Source of the DNA: Pseudovibrio axinellae
Lineage (GTDB): Bacteria > Pseudomonadota > Alphaproteobacteria > Rhizobiales > Stappiaceae
Reading direction: 5' to 3'
DNA length: 64,000 nt
Assembly (NCBI RefSeq): GCF_900110875.1
Contig: NZ_FOFM01000002.1
Coordinates: 248,001 to 312,000, forward strand
How positions within the stretch are numbered: position 1 is the first letter of the stretch; each line of letters begins with the position of its first letter. Below, piece after piece: positions 39,279-49,577 of the stretch. A program made the position numbers and the translations under genes. A model generated the notes under the pieces. That model was not told the DNA's origin, did not search any database, and saw nothing but the letters and a program-made list of their open reading frames with translations.

Positions 39279-42017
39279 ATGACTACTGCAGATATTGAAA
39301 AGCCTTCCTCAGCTAAAGGCCGCGTCACACCCATGATGGCGCAATATATTGAAATCAAGACAGCCAACCCGGACAGTCTTCTATTCTACAGAATGGGTGA
39401 CTTTTACGAGCTGTTTTTTGAAGACGCCGAAATTGCGTCCCGTTCGCTTGGCATTACGCTGACCAAACGTGGCAAGCATGATGGTGAAGACATTCCCATG
39501 TGTGGCGTTCCTGTTCATGCAGCTGATGACTATCTGCAAAAGCTGATTGGTCTGGGACATCGTGTCTCTGTTTGTGAACAGATGGAAGACCCGGCAGAGG
39601 CCAAAAAACGCGGTTCAAAATCTGTGGTCCGTCGAGATGTTGTCCGTTTGGTAACGCCCGGCACAATCACTGAAGACCGTCTTCTGGATGCAAAGCGGAA
39701 CAACTTCCTTGCCTCATTGGCCCGCGTAAAAGGGGGCAGCAACTCGCACGGCAATACCTACGGCCTTGCCTGGATTGATATGTCGACCGGCACATTTCGC
39801 GTTGCCGAGAGTGATGATGTCCGCCTTGCAGCGGCTCTTGCACGCATTGACCCTTCAGAGCTGGTGCTGGCAGATGCCCTGTTGCAAGAGACCGAGCTTC
39901 GAGCGACAGTCGAAGGACTTGGCGCTGCTCTTTCTCCCGTTCCTCGTACATTCTTTGACGGTGCAACGGCCCAAGACCGTCTTTCCTCTTACTTTTCAGT
40001 TGGAACACTGGACGGTTTTGCAAACTACACGCGTGCAGAGCTGATTGCCGCCAGTGGTATTCTTGCCTACATCGATAAAACCCAGCTGGGTGAGCGCCCT
40101 CCTCTGGAACCTCCCGTTAAAGAAGCTGCTGCTGGTCAGCTGCTGATTGACCCTGCCACCCGTGCAAACCTGGAACTTACCCGCACGCTCTCCGGTGAGC
40201 GACGTGGCAGTCTTCTGTCTGCCATTGATAAAACAGTCACAGGTGCAGGCTCTCGCTTGCTTGCAAGCCGCCTTGCTGGCCCGCTCACGGACCCGCAGCA
40301 GATCTCACAGCGTCAAGATACGATTGCGTTTTTTGCTTCCGATACTATGCAACGCGAAGATATCCGCAGCCTGCTGAAATCCGCTCCAGACATGTCGCGG
40401 GCGTTGTCGCGTCTGGCGGTTGATCGCGGCGGCCCACGAGATTTGCAGTCCATTGCTTTTGCGATGACCTCGGCCCGTGAAATTGCTGGGTTGCTGGCTT
40501 CCGGCGGTGCATATCCTCAGGAAATTGCCGATACCGTCCAGCGTTTGGAGCAAGCTCCGCATGCGCTGGGTGAAAAGCTGATGCAGGCGATTGCTGAAGA
40601 ACCTCCTCTCCTAAAGCGGGATGGAGGGTTTGTTGCACCGAGCTATCACGCTGATTTGGATGAGCTAAAATCGTTGCGCGACCAAAGCCGCAAAGTGATT
40701 GCTCAAATGCAAGCTGACCTTTCGGCAGAGCTTGGCATTCGTTCCTTGAAGATCAAGCACAACAATGTGCTGGGTTGGTTCATGGAAGCCCCGACAGCAC
40801 AATGCGATCCGATGAAGGATGACCCAGCGCGGTTTATCCATCGCCAGAGCATGGCTGGAGCGATGCGCTTCACCACCACAGAACTGGCTGATTTGGAGAG
40901 CAAAATTTCAAGTGCGGGCGAACGCGCGCTGGCAATTGAGCTGGAAATCTTCAACGAGTTGACCAAAGCTGTGGTTGAAGCAGGCGCACACATCAAGTCC
41001 GCTGCAGAGGCCCTGGCTGTTTTGGATGTTTCTACATCCCTTGCAGTGCTGGCAGAGGCTGAAAACTACATACGTCCGGTTGTTGATGAAGGTCTCGCCT
41101 TTACTATCGAAGGTGGGCGCCATCCTGTTGTTGAGCAAGCCCTGCGTAAATCTGGTGAACCGTTTGTAGCCAATAATGCAAACCTTGGACCGCTGGAAAG
41201 CTTTGAAAACGGCCAGATCTGGTTGATTACGGGCCCTAACATGGCTGGTAAATCAACCTTCCTGCGCCAAAATGCATTGATCGCTGTACTTGCTCAGATG
41301 GGTAGTTTCGTTCCCGCAACGAAAGCACATATCGGCGTTGTTGACCGCCTTTTCTCCCGCGTGGGTGCAGCTGATGACCTTGCGCGTGGGCGCTCAACCT
41401 TTATGGTTGAGATGGTGGAAACAGCAGCCATTCTCAATCAGGCAACGGACCGCTCGCTTGTTATCTTGGATGAAATCGGGCGCGGAACAGCAACGTTCGA
41501 TGGCCTTTCCATCGCATGGGCTGCAATCGAGCACCTGCACGAAACAAATCGTTCTCGCTCCCTCTTTGCCACCCACTACCATGAAATCACAGCGCTTTCT
41601 CAGCGCCTGGAGCGCCTCAACAACGCAACCGTGCGTGTGAAGGAATGGAAAGGCGATGTTGTCTTCCTGCATGAAATTGTGGAGGGCGCAGCGGATCGCT
41701 CCTACGGTATTCAGGTCGCAAAACTCGCCGGTCTTCCCAAGTCTGTAGTAAAGCGGGCTCAAAAGATACTCGTCCAGCTGGAAGAGCAAGACACCAATAA
41801 ACCAGCCGAAAAACTGCTGGATGACTTGCCGTTATTTGCATCTTTCTCACAGCCGCTTGATACAATTCTGGAGCCGGAACAAGAGTCAGAAGGCGTTGTA
41901 TCTAATGAGCTTTCAGTACTTCTGGAAGCGCTTGATCCAGATGATATGACACCGCGACAGGCACACGAAGCCTTGTATGCGCTTAAGCAAAAGCAAAAAG
42001 AACTGAGCTCGCACTGA
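39279..42017 (+). CDS. mutS: DNA mismatch repair protein MutS
   Basis: Mismatch sensor and ATPase. The mismatch-binding Phe-x-Glu lies in [16 protein letters not shown]; the connector, lever and clamp follow; the ATPase has Walker [19 protein letters not shown] and Walker [24 protein letters not shown], then the ATHYHEI switch. The ATG at 39279 is chosen; a GTG at 39243 would add 12 residues without a visible ribosome site. About 912 residues. A terminator follows at 42051. In many relatives glnD lies next door; here it is 10 kb away. Confidence 0.97.
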   Translation: MTTADIEKPSSAKGRVTPMMAQYIEIKTANPDSLLFYRMGDFYELFFEDAEIASRSLGITLTKRGKHDGEDIPMCGVPVHAADDYLQKLIGLGHRVSVCEQMEDPAEAKKRGSKSVVRRDVVRLVTPGTITEDRLLDAKRNNFLASLARVKGGSNSHGNTYGLAWIDMSTGTFRVAESDDVRLAAALARIDPSELVLADALLQETELRATVEGLGAALSPVPRTFFDGATAQDRLSSYFSVGTLDGFANYTRAELIAASGILAYIDKTQLGERPPLEPPVKEAAAGQLLIDPATRANLELTRTLSGERRGSLLSAIDKTVTGAGSRLLASRLAGPLTDPQQISQRQDTIAFFASDTMQREDIRSLLKSAPDMSRALSRLAVDRGGPRDLQSIAFAMTSAREIAGLLASGGAYPQEIADTVQRLEQAPHALGEKLMQAIAEEPPLLKRDGGFVAPSYHADLDELKSLRDQSRKVIAQMQADLSAELGIRSLKIKHNNVLGWFMEAPTAQCDPMKDDPARFIHRQSMAGAMRFTTTELADLESKISSAGERALAIELEIFNELTKAVVEAGAHIKSAAEALAVLDVSTSLAVLAEAENYIRPVVDEGLAFTIEGGRHPVVEQALRKSGEPFVANNANLGPLESFENGQIWLITGPNMAGKSTFLRQNALIAVLAQMGSFVPATKAHIGVVDRLFSRVGAADDLARGRSTFMVEMVETAAILNQATDRSLVILDEIGRGTATFDGLSIAWAAIEHLHETNRSRSLFATHYHEITALSQRLERLNNATVRVKEWKGDVVFLHEIVEGAADRSYGIQVAKLAGLPKSVVKRAQKILVQLEEQDTNKPAEKLLDDLPLFASFSQPLDTILEPEQESEGVVSNELSVLLEALDPDDMTPRQAHEALYALKQKQKELSSH

Positions 42018-42050
42018 ATGAGACTGTAAACTCGTCACAAGCTATTTTAG

Positions 42051-42078
42051 CACCGCTGGACCTGTCCGGCGGTGTTTT
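42051..42078 (+). terminator. Rho-independent terminator after mutS
   Basis: CACCGCTGGA-CCTG-TCCGGCGGTG stem of 10 bp (one G-T pair) followed by TTTT. Confidence 0.8.
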
Positions 42079-42543
42079 CGTTTGACCCGTAAAACGGGGT
42101 GGCAAGGTGAGCAGGCAATACCTGCGCTACTTATTTAAAATAATTCTTCGGCATTGGCTGATCACCTTACCTGGGCGTTTTTGTATGAAACAAGGTCATC
42201 CCCGACAGGCATTGTGAGTAAATAACTGTTTGTGACAGTTACCTACCAGTGCCGACACCCATCAGGTTGACCAGCTTCCGCTTGGCCTCTGCACTGTTGG
42301 CTTTCAAGGGGTGTTTCAACGAACCCGCCGAAAGATACGTTACTTCTTTCAGTAGCTCCGCCCAGCTCACGCCGCACTGACGGACGGTCCGCCAGCTGCC
42401 CGTTTACGTGAGCACAGGATTTAGAATAGGGGGGCTTTGGCCCAGGGGAATAACTTTTCCCGCACTCACCCGCCTTGTTGGTTATGGTTCCCGGCTCTGC
42501 GCTTCGCTTGTCTGCGAGCACATTGGTGGAGGTCGCTGATGAC
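42079..42543. other. Non-coding stretch with a coding-like remnant
   Basis: The space between the mutS terminator and the LigB-type dioxygenase gene. The left part (to about 42238) shows nothing recognisable. The right part contains the remnant described separately, and looks richer in G and C than its surroundings by eye. Confidence 0.4.
42239..42400 (-). pseudogene. Possible remnant of a coding sequence (C-terminal end only)
   Basis: On the minus strand one frame, open from about 42400 to a TAA at 42239-42241, reads VSWAELLKEVTYLSAGSL then ANSAEAKRKLVNLMGVGTGR, which looks like a protein C-terminus with normal codon use. A stop lies just upstream in frame, and other frames continue with protein-like text, so it looks like the tail of a frameshifted gene. 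I do not recognise the family. An overlapping minus-strand frame of 118 codons (42243-42599) has low-complexity content and is less convincing. Confidence 0.3.
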
Positions 42544-43365
42544 TCAAGTGAGGGGGCTGGGGCGAGTTGAGCTGGTGGTTTCGGTTGGCTTATTTGCATG
42601 AAACCGGAATGCGCTCATGCTGATTGAGCGGTAGGTAAAGCTTTCGTGCAACTTTTCACCATATGCCCCCTCGCCTGCTGCACCATACGCAACCAGCAAA
42701 GGCAAAAAATGCTCGTCTGTTGGCAACGCCTTTTTGTAGTGTTTGTGATTGCTTGATGAAAGCAGCGCACAGGTTTCGCCGTTTTCTGCAAGGCGGGTAA
42801 TCCATTGGTCAAATTCCAGTGCCCATGCAGGAACATCTCCGCTGTCAGCTACCTCTGAAAAGTTATGCGTCACCGCGCCACTGCCAATAATAAGAATTCC
42901 TTCTTCGCTCAGCGGTGCAAGCGCGCGTCCCAGATTGTAGCTTTCTTCGCTACCGTATGAATAAGGTAATGACACCTGTAAAACCGGAAGATCGGCTTCT
43001 GGATAAGCGAGCGATAGTGGCACCCAGGCGCCATGATCGAGCTCGCGGGTGTTGTCTTCATTAACAGTTAGACCATAGCGGGTGATGGCATCGTGCACCC
43101 GGTGTACAAGCCAGTTTGGCGTGCTTGCTGGGTACTCAATCTCATAAAGTTGGCGCGCAAAACCCCGGAAATCGTGAATGGTCTTTAAAGGCCCCGCAGA
43201 TGTTATCGTCAACCGCTCTGTTTGCCAGTGAGGAGAGATCACAAGGATCGCTTTGGGCTTAGTCTCTGTATTCGCAACGGTTTTTAAAAACTGATGTGCT
43301 TGAAGCTCTGGCCTTATGACCAGGTCTGGTGCTCCATGAGGCAAAAATAGCGAGGATTGTTTCAT
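42544..43365 (-). CDS. LigB-type extradiol ring-cleavage dioxygenase (YgiD/DOPA dioxygenase family)
   Basis: Non-haem metal enzyme of 273 residues in the class III extradiol family. Conserved features: SLFLPHGAPDLVI with the first His, ILVISPHWQTERLTI with the second, ELDHGAWVPLSLAYPEADLPVLQVSLP, and GSGAVTHNFSEV with the third. These match the metal site of YgiD-like 4,5-DOPA dioxygenases. The natural substrate is unknown. The start ATG (43365) lies inside a near-perfect parS palindrome. Confidence 0.88.
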   Translation of the reverse strand: MKQSSLFLPHGAPDLVIRPELQAHQFLKTVANTETKPKAILVISPHWQTERLTITSAGPLKTIHDFRGFARQLYEIEYPASTPNWLVHRVHDAITRYGLTVNEDNTRELDHGAWVPLSLAYPEADLPVLQVSLPYSYGSEESYNLGRALAPLSEEGILIIGSGAVTHNFSEVADSGDVPAWALEFDQWITRLAENGETCALLSSSNHKHYKKALPTDEHFLPLLVAYGAAGEGAYGEKLHESFTYRSISMSAFRFHANKPTETTSSTRPSPLT

Positions 43366-43372
43366 GTGAAAC
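43359..43372. promoter_or_regulatory. parS-like palindrome (one mismatch) at the dioxygenase start codon
   Basis: GTTTCATGTGAAAC differs from the core parS by C to T at the centre. It lies 28 kb from the main cluster and overlaps the ATG. It could be an outlying ParB site or chance. Confidence 0.45.
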
Positions 43373-43576
43373 GCTTTTTGTTTCGGTTTGTTTATGAAGT
43401 TCTTGTCAGATTGAGTCTATTACATCAGCGAAACCCCACCAATACAGTAAAGTTGATAGTACTGTTCACTATTTGCAGTCCAATTATAAACCATTTCGTA
43501 AATTCATGCGTCGTCATCACTGGAAGGTTTGGCCAAGCCTTGCTAGAGAGTGAGCTGATTATGAATGGGGCTCTTT

Positions 43577-44023
43577 ATGACACCGAGACTAGAAATAACG
43601 CGTCTTTCCCACGCGGAAGGGATAGAACTGCCCGCCTACCAAACTAATGAGGCGGCAGGAATGGATTTACGTGCTGCAAACGCTGATCCAATTGAGTTAA
43701 AATCAGGAAAACGTGCGATGGTTCCAACCGGCCTTACAGTCGCTTTGCCCTCTGGCTACGAGGGGCAGGTCCGCCCTCGTTCGGGTCTGGCAGCTAAGTT
43801 TGGCGTCACCGTACTCAATACCCCGGGCACCGTAGATGCGGATTATCGTGGCGAAGTAAAAGTGATCCTCATCAACTTAGGCGAGGAGGCATTTGTGATT
43901 GAACGCGGTATGCGTATCGCACAAATGGTAGTTGCTCCTGTCACCCAAGTGCAAATTGAAGAGGTAACGGAGTTGGAAACCACTGAGCGTGGTTCTGGCG
44001 GCTTTGGCTCTACTGGATTTTAA
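43577..44023 (+). CDS. dut: dUTP diphosphatase
   Basis: Trimeric dUTPase that hydrolyses dUTP to dUMP. All five motifs are visible: AAGMDLRAA (1), [12 protein letters not shown] (2), [16 protein letters not shown] (3), [10 protein letters not shown] (4) and [11 protein letters not shown] (5). The ATG at 43577 gives 148 residues; another ATG at 43565 adds four. coaBC, often upstream of dut, is not present. About 200 bp separates it from the divergent dioxygenase gene; the HAD gene follows after 16 bp. Confidence 0.96.
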   Translation: MTPRLEITRLSHAEGIELPAYQTNEAAGMDLRAANADPIELKSGKRAMVPTGLTVALPSGYEGQVRPRSGLAAKFGVTVLNTPGTVDADYRGEVKVILINLGEEAFVIERGMRIAQMVVAPVTQVQIEEVTELETTERGSGGFGSTGF

Positions 44024-44039
44024 AAAATAAGGAAGAGAA

Positions 44040-44717
44040 ATGCGGCCGGAATTGGTGATCTTCGATTGTGATGGTGTTCTTGTCGAAACTGAAACTATAG
44101 GGAATAAAATCCTTTCTGGTTTCATGAAGGAAATCGGCCTGAACTATTCTGTATTCGATTGTTATTATCGCTTTACCGGCTGTGCCATGGAAGTCATTAA
44201 GGAAGAAGCTGAGCGTTTAAGCGGAAAAACGCTTCCAGCTGACTGGCCCACGCAGGTGCGAAAAGCCTATCTAAAAGCATTTGAAACCGGCATAGACCCA
44301 ATTCCCGGTGTTATGGATGTCGTCACGCAGCTAAAAGCAGAAGGCGTTTCCTTTTGTGTCGCCTCTTCAGGCCGTTATGAAAAAATGGAAGTGACACTTG
44401 GCTCCTCAGGACTTTGGGAGACCTTTAAGGACGTGCTGTTTTCTGCGCAGGATTGCGAGAGAGGTAAACCTGCGCCAGATATCTTCCTCTATGCAGCCAA
44501 AGGTATGGGCTATAAGCCAGAAAAGTGTGCTGTGATTGAAGATAGCATCGCCGGAATTAAAGCTGCATTGGCTGCACGCATGCGCGTGTTTAATTACACC
44601 GGAGATGTTAATGCAGATATCGAGAAAGCACGTTCACTAGGTGCAGTTACATTTGGTCATATGGCAGAGTTACCAGCCCTCTTGAGTCTCAAGACGCTTG
44701 AGAATCCGCGTGCTTAA
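44040..44717 (+). CDS. HAD-superfamily hydrolase (beta-phosphoglucomutase-like)
   Basis: 225 residues with the HAD motifs: FDCDGVLVETETIG (I, nucleophile Asp and acid Asp), VASSGRYEKME (II), and KPAPDIFLYAAKGMG with VIEDSIAGIKAALAA (III and IV). The cap insertion after motif I is the helical C1 type of the phosphoglucomutase/phosphoglycolate phosphatase group. The substrate is uncertain. Probably cotranscribed with dut. Confidence 0.88.
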   Translation: MRPELVIFDCDGVLVETETIGNKILSGFMKEIGLNYSVFDCYYRFTGCAMEVIKEEAERLSGKTLPADWPTQVRKAYLKAFETGIDPIPGVMDVVTQLKAEGVSFCVASSGRYEKMEVTLGSSGLWETFKDVLFSAQDCERGKPAPDIFLYAAKGMGYKPEKCAVIEDSIAGIKAALAARMRVFNYTGDVNADIEKARSLGAVTFGHMAELPALLSLKTLENPRA

Positions 44718-44962
44718 GGCGAAAACAGTTCTTTTTTGCAAAAGAGCATGCTAATTCTTGAGTCACGTAGAACAGTTTTCTTCATATTTCGGTAAATTTG
44801 CAACTCGTTTCTATTTGCTCTAAATTCCATGGTTTTTGAAACCTCGAAAACCCCCCTGACACTACCTACATTTCAGTGCAGATTTTGAAGAGTTCGAAGC
44901 TAGGTTTTGTATTGCCTCAGCCGCACTCTTACTGAAATAATGAATATTGCGAGGGAATTTCG

Positions 44963-45928
44963 ATGAGTACTTCCAAACCAGGCCGTGGAAAAATTTACTC
45001 TTCCATCACCGAGACAATCGGGAATACACCAATCGTACGTCTGGACCGTTTGGCAAAGGCTCACGGTGTAAAAGCTAACCTGCTTGCCAAGCTTGAGTTC
45101 TTTAACCCAATCTCCAGCGTTAAGGATCGTATCGGTGTCGCCATGGTGGAAGCTATGGAAGCGGCGGGGCAGATCGTTCCAGGCAAGACAACTTTGATTG
45201 AACCAACATCAGGGAACACCGGTATTGCACTTGCATTTGTTGCAGCTGCAAAAGGCTATCGCTTGATCCTGGTTATGCCAGAAACGATGTCAATCGAACG
45301 CCGCAAAATGCTGAAGCTTCTGGGCGCTGAGCTTGAATTGACTGAAGGTCCAAAAGGAATGAAAGGCGCCATAGCGCGCGCGGAAGAGCTTCTTCAGGAA
45401 GTTACGGATTCAGTCATCCCGCAGCAATTTGAAAACCCAGCCAATCCGGAAATTCACCGCACCACGACGGCAGAAGAAATCTGGAATGATACGGATGGCA
45501 ACGTGGATGTGTTTGTGTCCGGCATTGGCACCGGCGGTACCATCACTGGCACCTCACAGGTTCTGAAAAAGCGTAACCCTGACCTCCATGTTGTTGCCGT
45601 AGAGCCTGCTGACAGTCCGATTTTGTCAGGTGGCCAGCCAGGTCCGCACAAAATTCAGGGCATCGGTGCTGGTTTCGTACCGGGCATCTTAGATACTGAG
45701 GTCTATGATGAAGTGGTGACCGTTTCAAATGAGGATTCGTTTGCTCTGTCTCGCGAACTGGCAAGAACGGAAGGTGTTCCGGTTGGCATCTCTTCCGGCG
45801 CTGCGTTGAAAGCTGCAATCGAAGTTGGCAAGCGTGACGAGATGGCGGGCAAAAACATCGTCATTATCATCCCAAGCTTCGCAGAGCGTTACCTGTCGAC
45901 GGCCCTGTTTGAAGGTTTGGACGCGTAG
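44963..45928 (+). CDS. cysK: Cysteine synthase A
   Basis: O-acetylserine sulfhydrylase. The PLP Lys is in [16 protein letters not shown], the substrate loop in [17 protein letters not shown], and the PLP phosphate loop in [17 protein letters not shown]. 321 residues. It is preceded by 245 bp of non-coding DNA (no recognised operator) and followed by a strong terminator, so it is probably a single-gene unit. Confidence 0.97.
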   Translation: MSTSKPGRGKIYSSITETIGNTPIVRLDRLAKAHGVKANLLAKLEFFNPISSVKDRIGVAMVEAMEAAGQIVPGKTTLIEPTSGNTGIALAFVAAAKGYRLILVMPETMSIERRKMLKLLGAELELTEGPKGMKGAIARAEELLQEVTDSVIPQQFENPANPEIHRTTTAEEIWNDTDGNVDVFVSGIGTGGTITGTSQVLKKRNPDLHVVAVEPADSPILSGGQPGPHKIQGIGAGFVPGILDTEVYDEVVTVSNEDSFALSRELARTEGVPVGISSGAALKAAIEVGKRDEMAGKNIVIIIPSFAERYLSTALFEGLDA

Positions 45929-45954
45929 CCCTAACCAAATACCTATGAATTTAA

Positions 45955-45979
45955 GGGAGGCAGATGCCTCCCTTTTTTG
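45955..45979 (+). terminator. Rho-independent terminator after cysK
   Basis: GGGAGGCAGATGCCTCCC hairpin followed by TTTTTT. Confidence 0.92.
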
Positions 45980-46014
45980 TGTCATGATCGTTTCGAGTCT
46001 GAAACGATCAAGGA

Positions 46015-47340
46015 TCACTGCGGAGGTGTGCCGTTCTTATCCAAAACTTCGCCAGCTAAATACAAAGAGCCACCAAACAGAACCCGAGGTGCCTCTCCCT
46101 CTTCCGTAGAACGCTGCACAACTTCCAAGATGGCGTCATCGATTGCGTCGTGCGCTGAGGCTGATAGTCCCGCTTCTCGCGCAATTTCAGCCAGCTCAAC
46201 CGGAGAGCGACCCGCGCTGGAGGTTGAAAGGGGAACGCACAGCACATGCTTTGCCAGTCCTTCGAACTGCTGGAAAAAGCCCTTTGGATCCTTGGTCGTC
46301 ATCATGCCCATGACCAGATAGGTCGGGCGCGATGCTTTGTCGGTCAAATCCGCAAGGAAAGAGGCAATCACTTTTGCCGCGCCCGGATTATGCCCGCCAT
46401 CAACCCAAACCTCACTTTGAGCGGGAAGCTGGTCCAGCAATGCGCCCTCATATAGCGGTTGCATGCGAGCTGGCCAGTTTATGGAGCGTAGGGCCTTGTC
46501 GCAGGCAGAGCGCGCCGCTTCGCTTTCAAGCAGTCCCGCCGCCCGCAAGGCAGCCAGCGCAAGCCCTGAGTTTGCGATTTGATGGAACCCGGCAAGCTTC
46601 GGCGGTGCCAGATCCATGAGGCCAGATTCATCCTGATAGACAAGCCGCCCGCCCTCTTCCCAAGCGGAAAACTCCTGTCCCTGGATTGAGATGGGCGCCC
46701 GTTTTTGCGCCGCTTGCCTCTCAATCACACCCCTTAGAGCATCGATCTGCGTGCCGACAACGACAGGACGCCCCGGCTTGATAATTCCGGCCTTTTCAAG
46801 AGCAATGCCCTCAAGGTCATCACCAAGGAAGTTCTCATGGTCTTTGGAGATGGGAGTGATGACGCTGACCAGCGGTTCGTCGATGACATTGGTGGCATCT
46901 AAAACACCGCCAAGGCCAACTTCCAGCACGAGAAAGTCTGCAGGACTGTCAGCGAACAAACAAAAAGCAACTGCTGTCGTTGCCTCAAAAAAGGTTAGCT
47001 CATGGCCGTCATTGGCAGCCTCTACCCGCTCAATTGCAGCAAGCAATGGCGCGTCATCCACAAACCCGCCAGTATTACCCAGCCTAACGCGCTCGTTGAA
47101 ACGCACAAGATGGGGAGAGGAATACACATGAACAGCCTTTCCCTGCGCTTCCAAAAGCGCTCTGACTGAGGCTCCAGTCGACCCCTTGCCATTGGTGCCG
47201 GCGATATGGAAAACAGGCGGAACGCACTTCTCAGGGCTCCCGAGTGCCGCCAGAACCCGCTTCATGCGATCAAGAGACAAATCAATCTCGTCAGGATGAA
47301 GTTTCATCAAGCGATCAAGGGCGGCATTGACTTTGTTCAT
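46015..47340 (-). CDS. folC: Folylpolyglutamate synthase / dihydrofolate synthase
   Basis: Adds glutamate to dihydropteroate and folates. The P-loop is VFHIAGTNGKGSTGASVRALL, followed by SSPHLVRFNERVRL, LEVGLGGVLDATNVI and SVITPISKDHENFLGDDLEGIALEKAGIIK; WVDGGHNPGAA lies in the C-terminal domain. The ATG at 47340 gives 441 residues and a normal N-terminus. Same strand as accD and trpA, in the conserved trpA-accD-folC order, with a hairpin in the gap to accD. Confidence 0.96.
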   Translation of the reverse strand: MNKVNAALDRLMKLHPDEIDLSLDRMKRVLAALGSPEKCVPPVFHIAGTNGKGSTGASVRALLEAQGKAVHVYSSPHLVRFNERVRLGNTGGFVDDAPLLAAIERVEAANDGHELTFFEATTAVAFCLFADSPADFLVLEVGLGGVLDATNVIDEPLVSVITPISKDHENFLGDDLEGIALEKAGIIKPGRPVVVGTQIDALRGVIERQAAQKRAPISIQGQEFSAWEEGGRLVYQDESGLMDLAPPKLAGFHQIANSGLALAALRAAGLLESEAARSACDKALRSINWPARMQPLYEGALLDQLPAQSEVWVDGGHNPGAAKVIASFLADLTDKASRPTYLVMGMMTTKDPKGFFQQFEGLAKHVLCVPLSTSSAGRSPVELAEIAREAGLSASAHDAIDDAILEVVQRSTEEGEAPRVLFGGSLYLAGEVLDKNGTPPQ

Positions 47341-47381
47341 TGGGTATCCGCTTTCAAATCGTGCTGGGCATCTGGATAAAG

Positions 47382-47408
47382 AAAAAGCCCGGCACGGTAT
47401 GCCGGACT
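47382..47408 (-). terminator. Terminator-like hairpin between accD and folC
   Basis: On the minus strand AAGTCCGGCATACCGTGCCGGGCTT forms a stem (CCGGCA/TGCCGG core, one mismatch further out) followed by TTTTT. Confidence 0.8.
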
Positions 47409-47443
47409 TAAAATTTAACGTGCAAGTCCTCAAGCTTAATGGC

Positions 47444-48364
47444 TTAGGATGTTGCAGAAACCTCGGTGCTGTCTTCTGGTGCCGCTGGTTTTTCTTCCAG
47501 CGTTGGCAGCTGCGCTTCGCGCTTCATCAAAAGGTTACACAGGTTGGAAATGGTTTCTTTCAGGTCATGACGATGCACAACCATATCGACCATCCCGTGA
47601 TCACGCAGATACTCAGAACGCTGGAACCCCGGAGGGAGCTTCTCGCGGATGGTCTGCTCGATCACACGCTGCCCGGCAAAGCCGATGAGAGCATTTGGTT
47701 CAGCAATCTGCACATCACCAAGCATCGCGTAGGATGCCGTCACACCACCAGTGGTCGGGTTTGTCAAAACCACGATGTATGGAAGGCCCGCTTCGCGCAG
47801 CATCTGTACGGTTACAGTTGTGCGTGGCAGCTGCATGAGCGACAAAATACCTTCCTGCATACGAGCACCGCCAGAAGCAGCGAACATCACAAAAGGTGTT
47901 TTGTTTTCAACAGCATGTTCCATGCCGCGAATGATTGCTTCACCAGCCGCCATACCAAGTGATCCGCCCATGAAGGCGAAGTCTTGTACAGCGGTGGTCA
48001 TGTCGTAGCCATTGACCTTACCGTTGGCGACAATCACAGAGTCGTCCATTTCGGTCTTGGCTTTAGCGTCTTTCAGACGATCAACATATTTGCGTTGATC
48101 GCGGAATTTCAGCGGATCCATAGCAACTTCAGGAGTCTCGATCTTGGTGAAATCACCGTTATCGAAAAAGTACTCCAGGCGCTTCTTGCTGGAGAGGCGC
48201 ATATGAAAATTTGAGTTCGGCACCACCCACTGGTTTGCCTCCAAGTCGCGATGGAAGACCATCTCGCCGGATTCGGGGCATTTGATCCAAAGGTTTTCCG
48301 GTACTTCGCGCTTTTCAAGAAAGCTGCGGATTTTCGGCCGAACGACGTTGTTAATCCAGTTCAC
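47444..48364 (-). CDS. accD: Acetyl-CoA carboxylase carboxyltransferase subunit beta
   Basis: Beta half of the carboxyltransferase that makes malonyl-CoA. 306 residues with the crotonase-like core ([53 protein letters not shown]). The N-terminal zinc ribbon has lost three of its four Cys: [12 protein letters not shown] and [11 protein letters not shown] retain one. I recall the same loss in other alphaproteobacterial AccD proteins. Lies between trpA and folC, linking to the fab genes elsewhere in the window by pathway. Confidence 0.97.
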   Translation of the reverse strand: MNWINNVVRPKIRSFLEKREVPENLWIKCPESGEMVFHRDLEANQWVVPNSNFHMRLSSKKRLEYFFDNGDFTKIETPEVAMDPLKFRDQRKYVDRLKDAKAKTEMDDSVIVANGKVNGYDMTTAVQDFAFMGGSLGMAAGEAIIRGMEHAVENKTPFVMFAASGGARMQEGILSLMQLPRTTVTVQMLREAGLPYIVVLTNPTTGGVTASYAMLGDVQIAEPNALIGFAGQRVIEQTIREKLPPGFQRSEYLRDHGMVDMVVHRHDLKETISNLCNLLMKREAQLPTLEEKPAAPEDSTEVSATS

Positions 48365-48435
48365 GGCAGCCGCCTGTCTCTAATTCTGATTTCAGTTTTT
48401 AATGACCATTAAAGTGATCATACGTAAAGCAATAC

Positions 48436-49266
48436 TTATTTCCGAGCTTTTTCTACACCCACACGTAGTGAGCTCACAAGATCGGTAACAGCAGCTTGTG
48501 TCTGATTTGTGGCCTTACCATTCTCATCAAGGCTCTTGCGAATAGCCTCGACAAGGATAGACCCAACCACAACGCCATCGGCATATTTGCCAATTTCTTC
48601 AGCTTGTTCTGCGGTTTTAATGCCAAACCCAACAGCAACCGGAAGGTCACTGTGAGACTTGATAAGCTTAACTGCTTTGGAGACACTTTCTGAATCCGCA
48701 GCAGCTGCGCCAGTAACGCCAGTAACTGAAACGTAGTAAACGAAGCCTGAAGTATTCTTCAGGACAGTTGGCAGACGTTTATCGTCAGTTGTTGGGGCTG
48801 TCAGGCGGATAAAGTTTACGCCGCCTTCAATTGCCGGAATGCAGAGTTCATCATCTGCCTCGGCAGGCACATCAACAACAATAAGACCATCAACGCCAGC
48901 TTCTCGTGCTTCTTTCACAAACGCAGCGCTACCGCGCACATAAATCGGGTTGTAATAGCCCATCAGAACGATTGGTGTTTCATCGTCCTTTTTGCGGAAA
49001 TCACGCACCATCTGAAGCGTTTTGTCCATCGTATGGCCATGAGCCAAAGATCGCTGGGTCGCCAGCTGGATCGGAACGCCTTCCGCCATAGGGTCGGAAA
49101 ACGGCATACCAAGCTCAATAACATCACTTCCGGCTTCTGGAAGTGCATCCAAAATTGCCTGTGAAGCGGCGAGGTCAGGGTCTCCTGCCGTAATAAAGGT
49201 TACGAGCGCAGGACGTCCTTCAGCCTTGAGCTTAGAGAACTGTCGATCAATACGAGTTTCAATCAT
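48436..49266 (-). CDS. trpA: Tryptophan synthase alpha chain
   Basis: Cleaves indole-3-glycerol phosphate and passes indole to TrpB. Catalytic Glu and Asp are in [41 protein letters not shown] and [13 protein letters not shown] follow. The ATG at 49266 gives 276 residues; another in-frame ATG at 49278 adds four. First gene of trpA-accD-folC here. It lacks adjacent trpB, so it should need its own promoter in the 311-bp gap upstream. Confidence 0.97.
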   Translation of the reverse strand: MIETRIDRQFSKLKAEGRPALVTFITAGDPDLAASQAILDALPEAGSDVIELGMPFSDPMAEGVPIQLATQRSLAHGHTMDKTLQMVRDFRKKDDETPIVLMGYYNPIYVRGSAAFVKEAREAGVDGLIVVDVPAEADDELCIPAIEGGVNFIRLTAPTTDDKRLPTVLKNTSGFVYYVSVTGVTGAAAADSESVSKAVKLIKSHSDLPVAVGFGIKTAEQAEEIGKYADGVVVGSILVEAIRKSLDENGKATNQTQAAVTDLVSSLRVGVEKARK

Positions 49267-49577
49267 TAATCCGACCATCTGATGTATTGGGGCGTACCCG
49301 ACCTATCAATCAGCAAGGATGTAGGGGTGCAACTAGCCCTCTGTCAATAAACACAGTGCAAATAGAGCATGTTTCGGGCCAATTTTCTGAGAAATAGCCA
49401 AGTGCTCCAGAGAATATCCAGCGATATAGACTCCTAAGGCCACCATTTAACCATTACGTCAAGCAATCTATTGCCTTTTTTGATCTTACCTTCGGTGCAA
49501 ACAGAAGTTTGAAGAGGTACGTAAAACAGAAAAAGCCGCAGATGATCCGCGGCTCTTTCTAAAGTGGTTTGCACTGA
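49267..49577. promoter_or_regulatory. trpS-trpA intergenic region
   Basis: 311 bp: the trpS terminator lies at 49530-49553 and the rest presumably carries the trpA promoter. I looked for a Trp-rich leader peptide on the minus strand and saw none that was convincing. Confidence 0.4.
49530..49553 (-). terminator. Rho-independent terminator after trpS
   Basis: On the minus strand GCCGCGGATCATCTGCGGC forms a 9-bp stem with one mismatch, followed by TTTTT. Confidence 0.85.

Noticed and set aside
42243-42599. Minus-strand frame of 118 codons near the dioxygenase gene
   Set aside because: Overlaps the dioxygenase C-terminus and is low in complexity; a different frame looks more protein-like at its 3' end.
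43357-43647. Plus-strand frame starting with FHVKR before dut
   Set aside because: The start is the parS-like palindrome and its end overlaps dut in another frame; no protein-like conservation seen.
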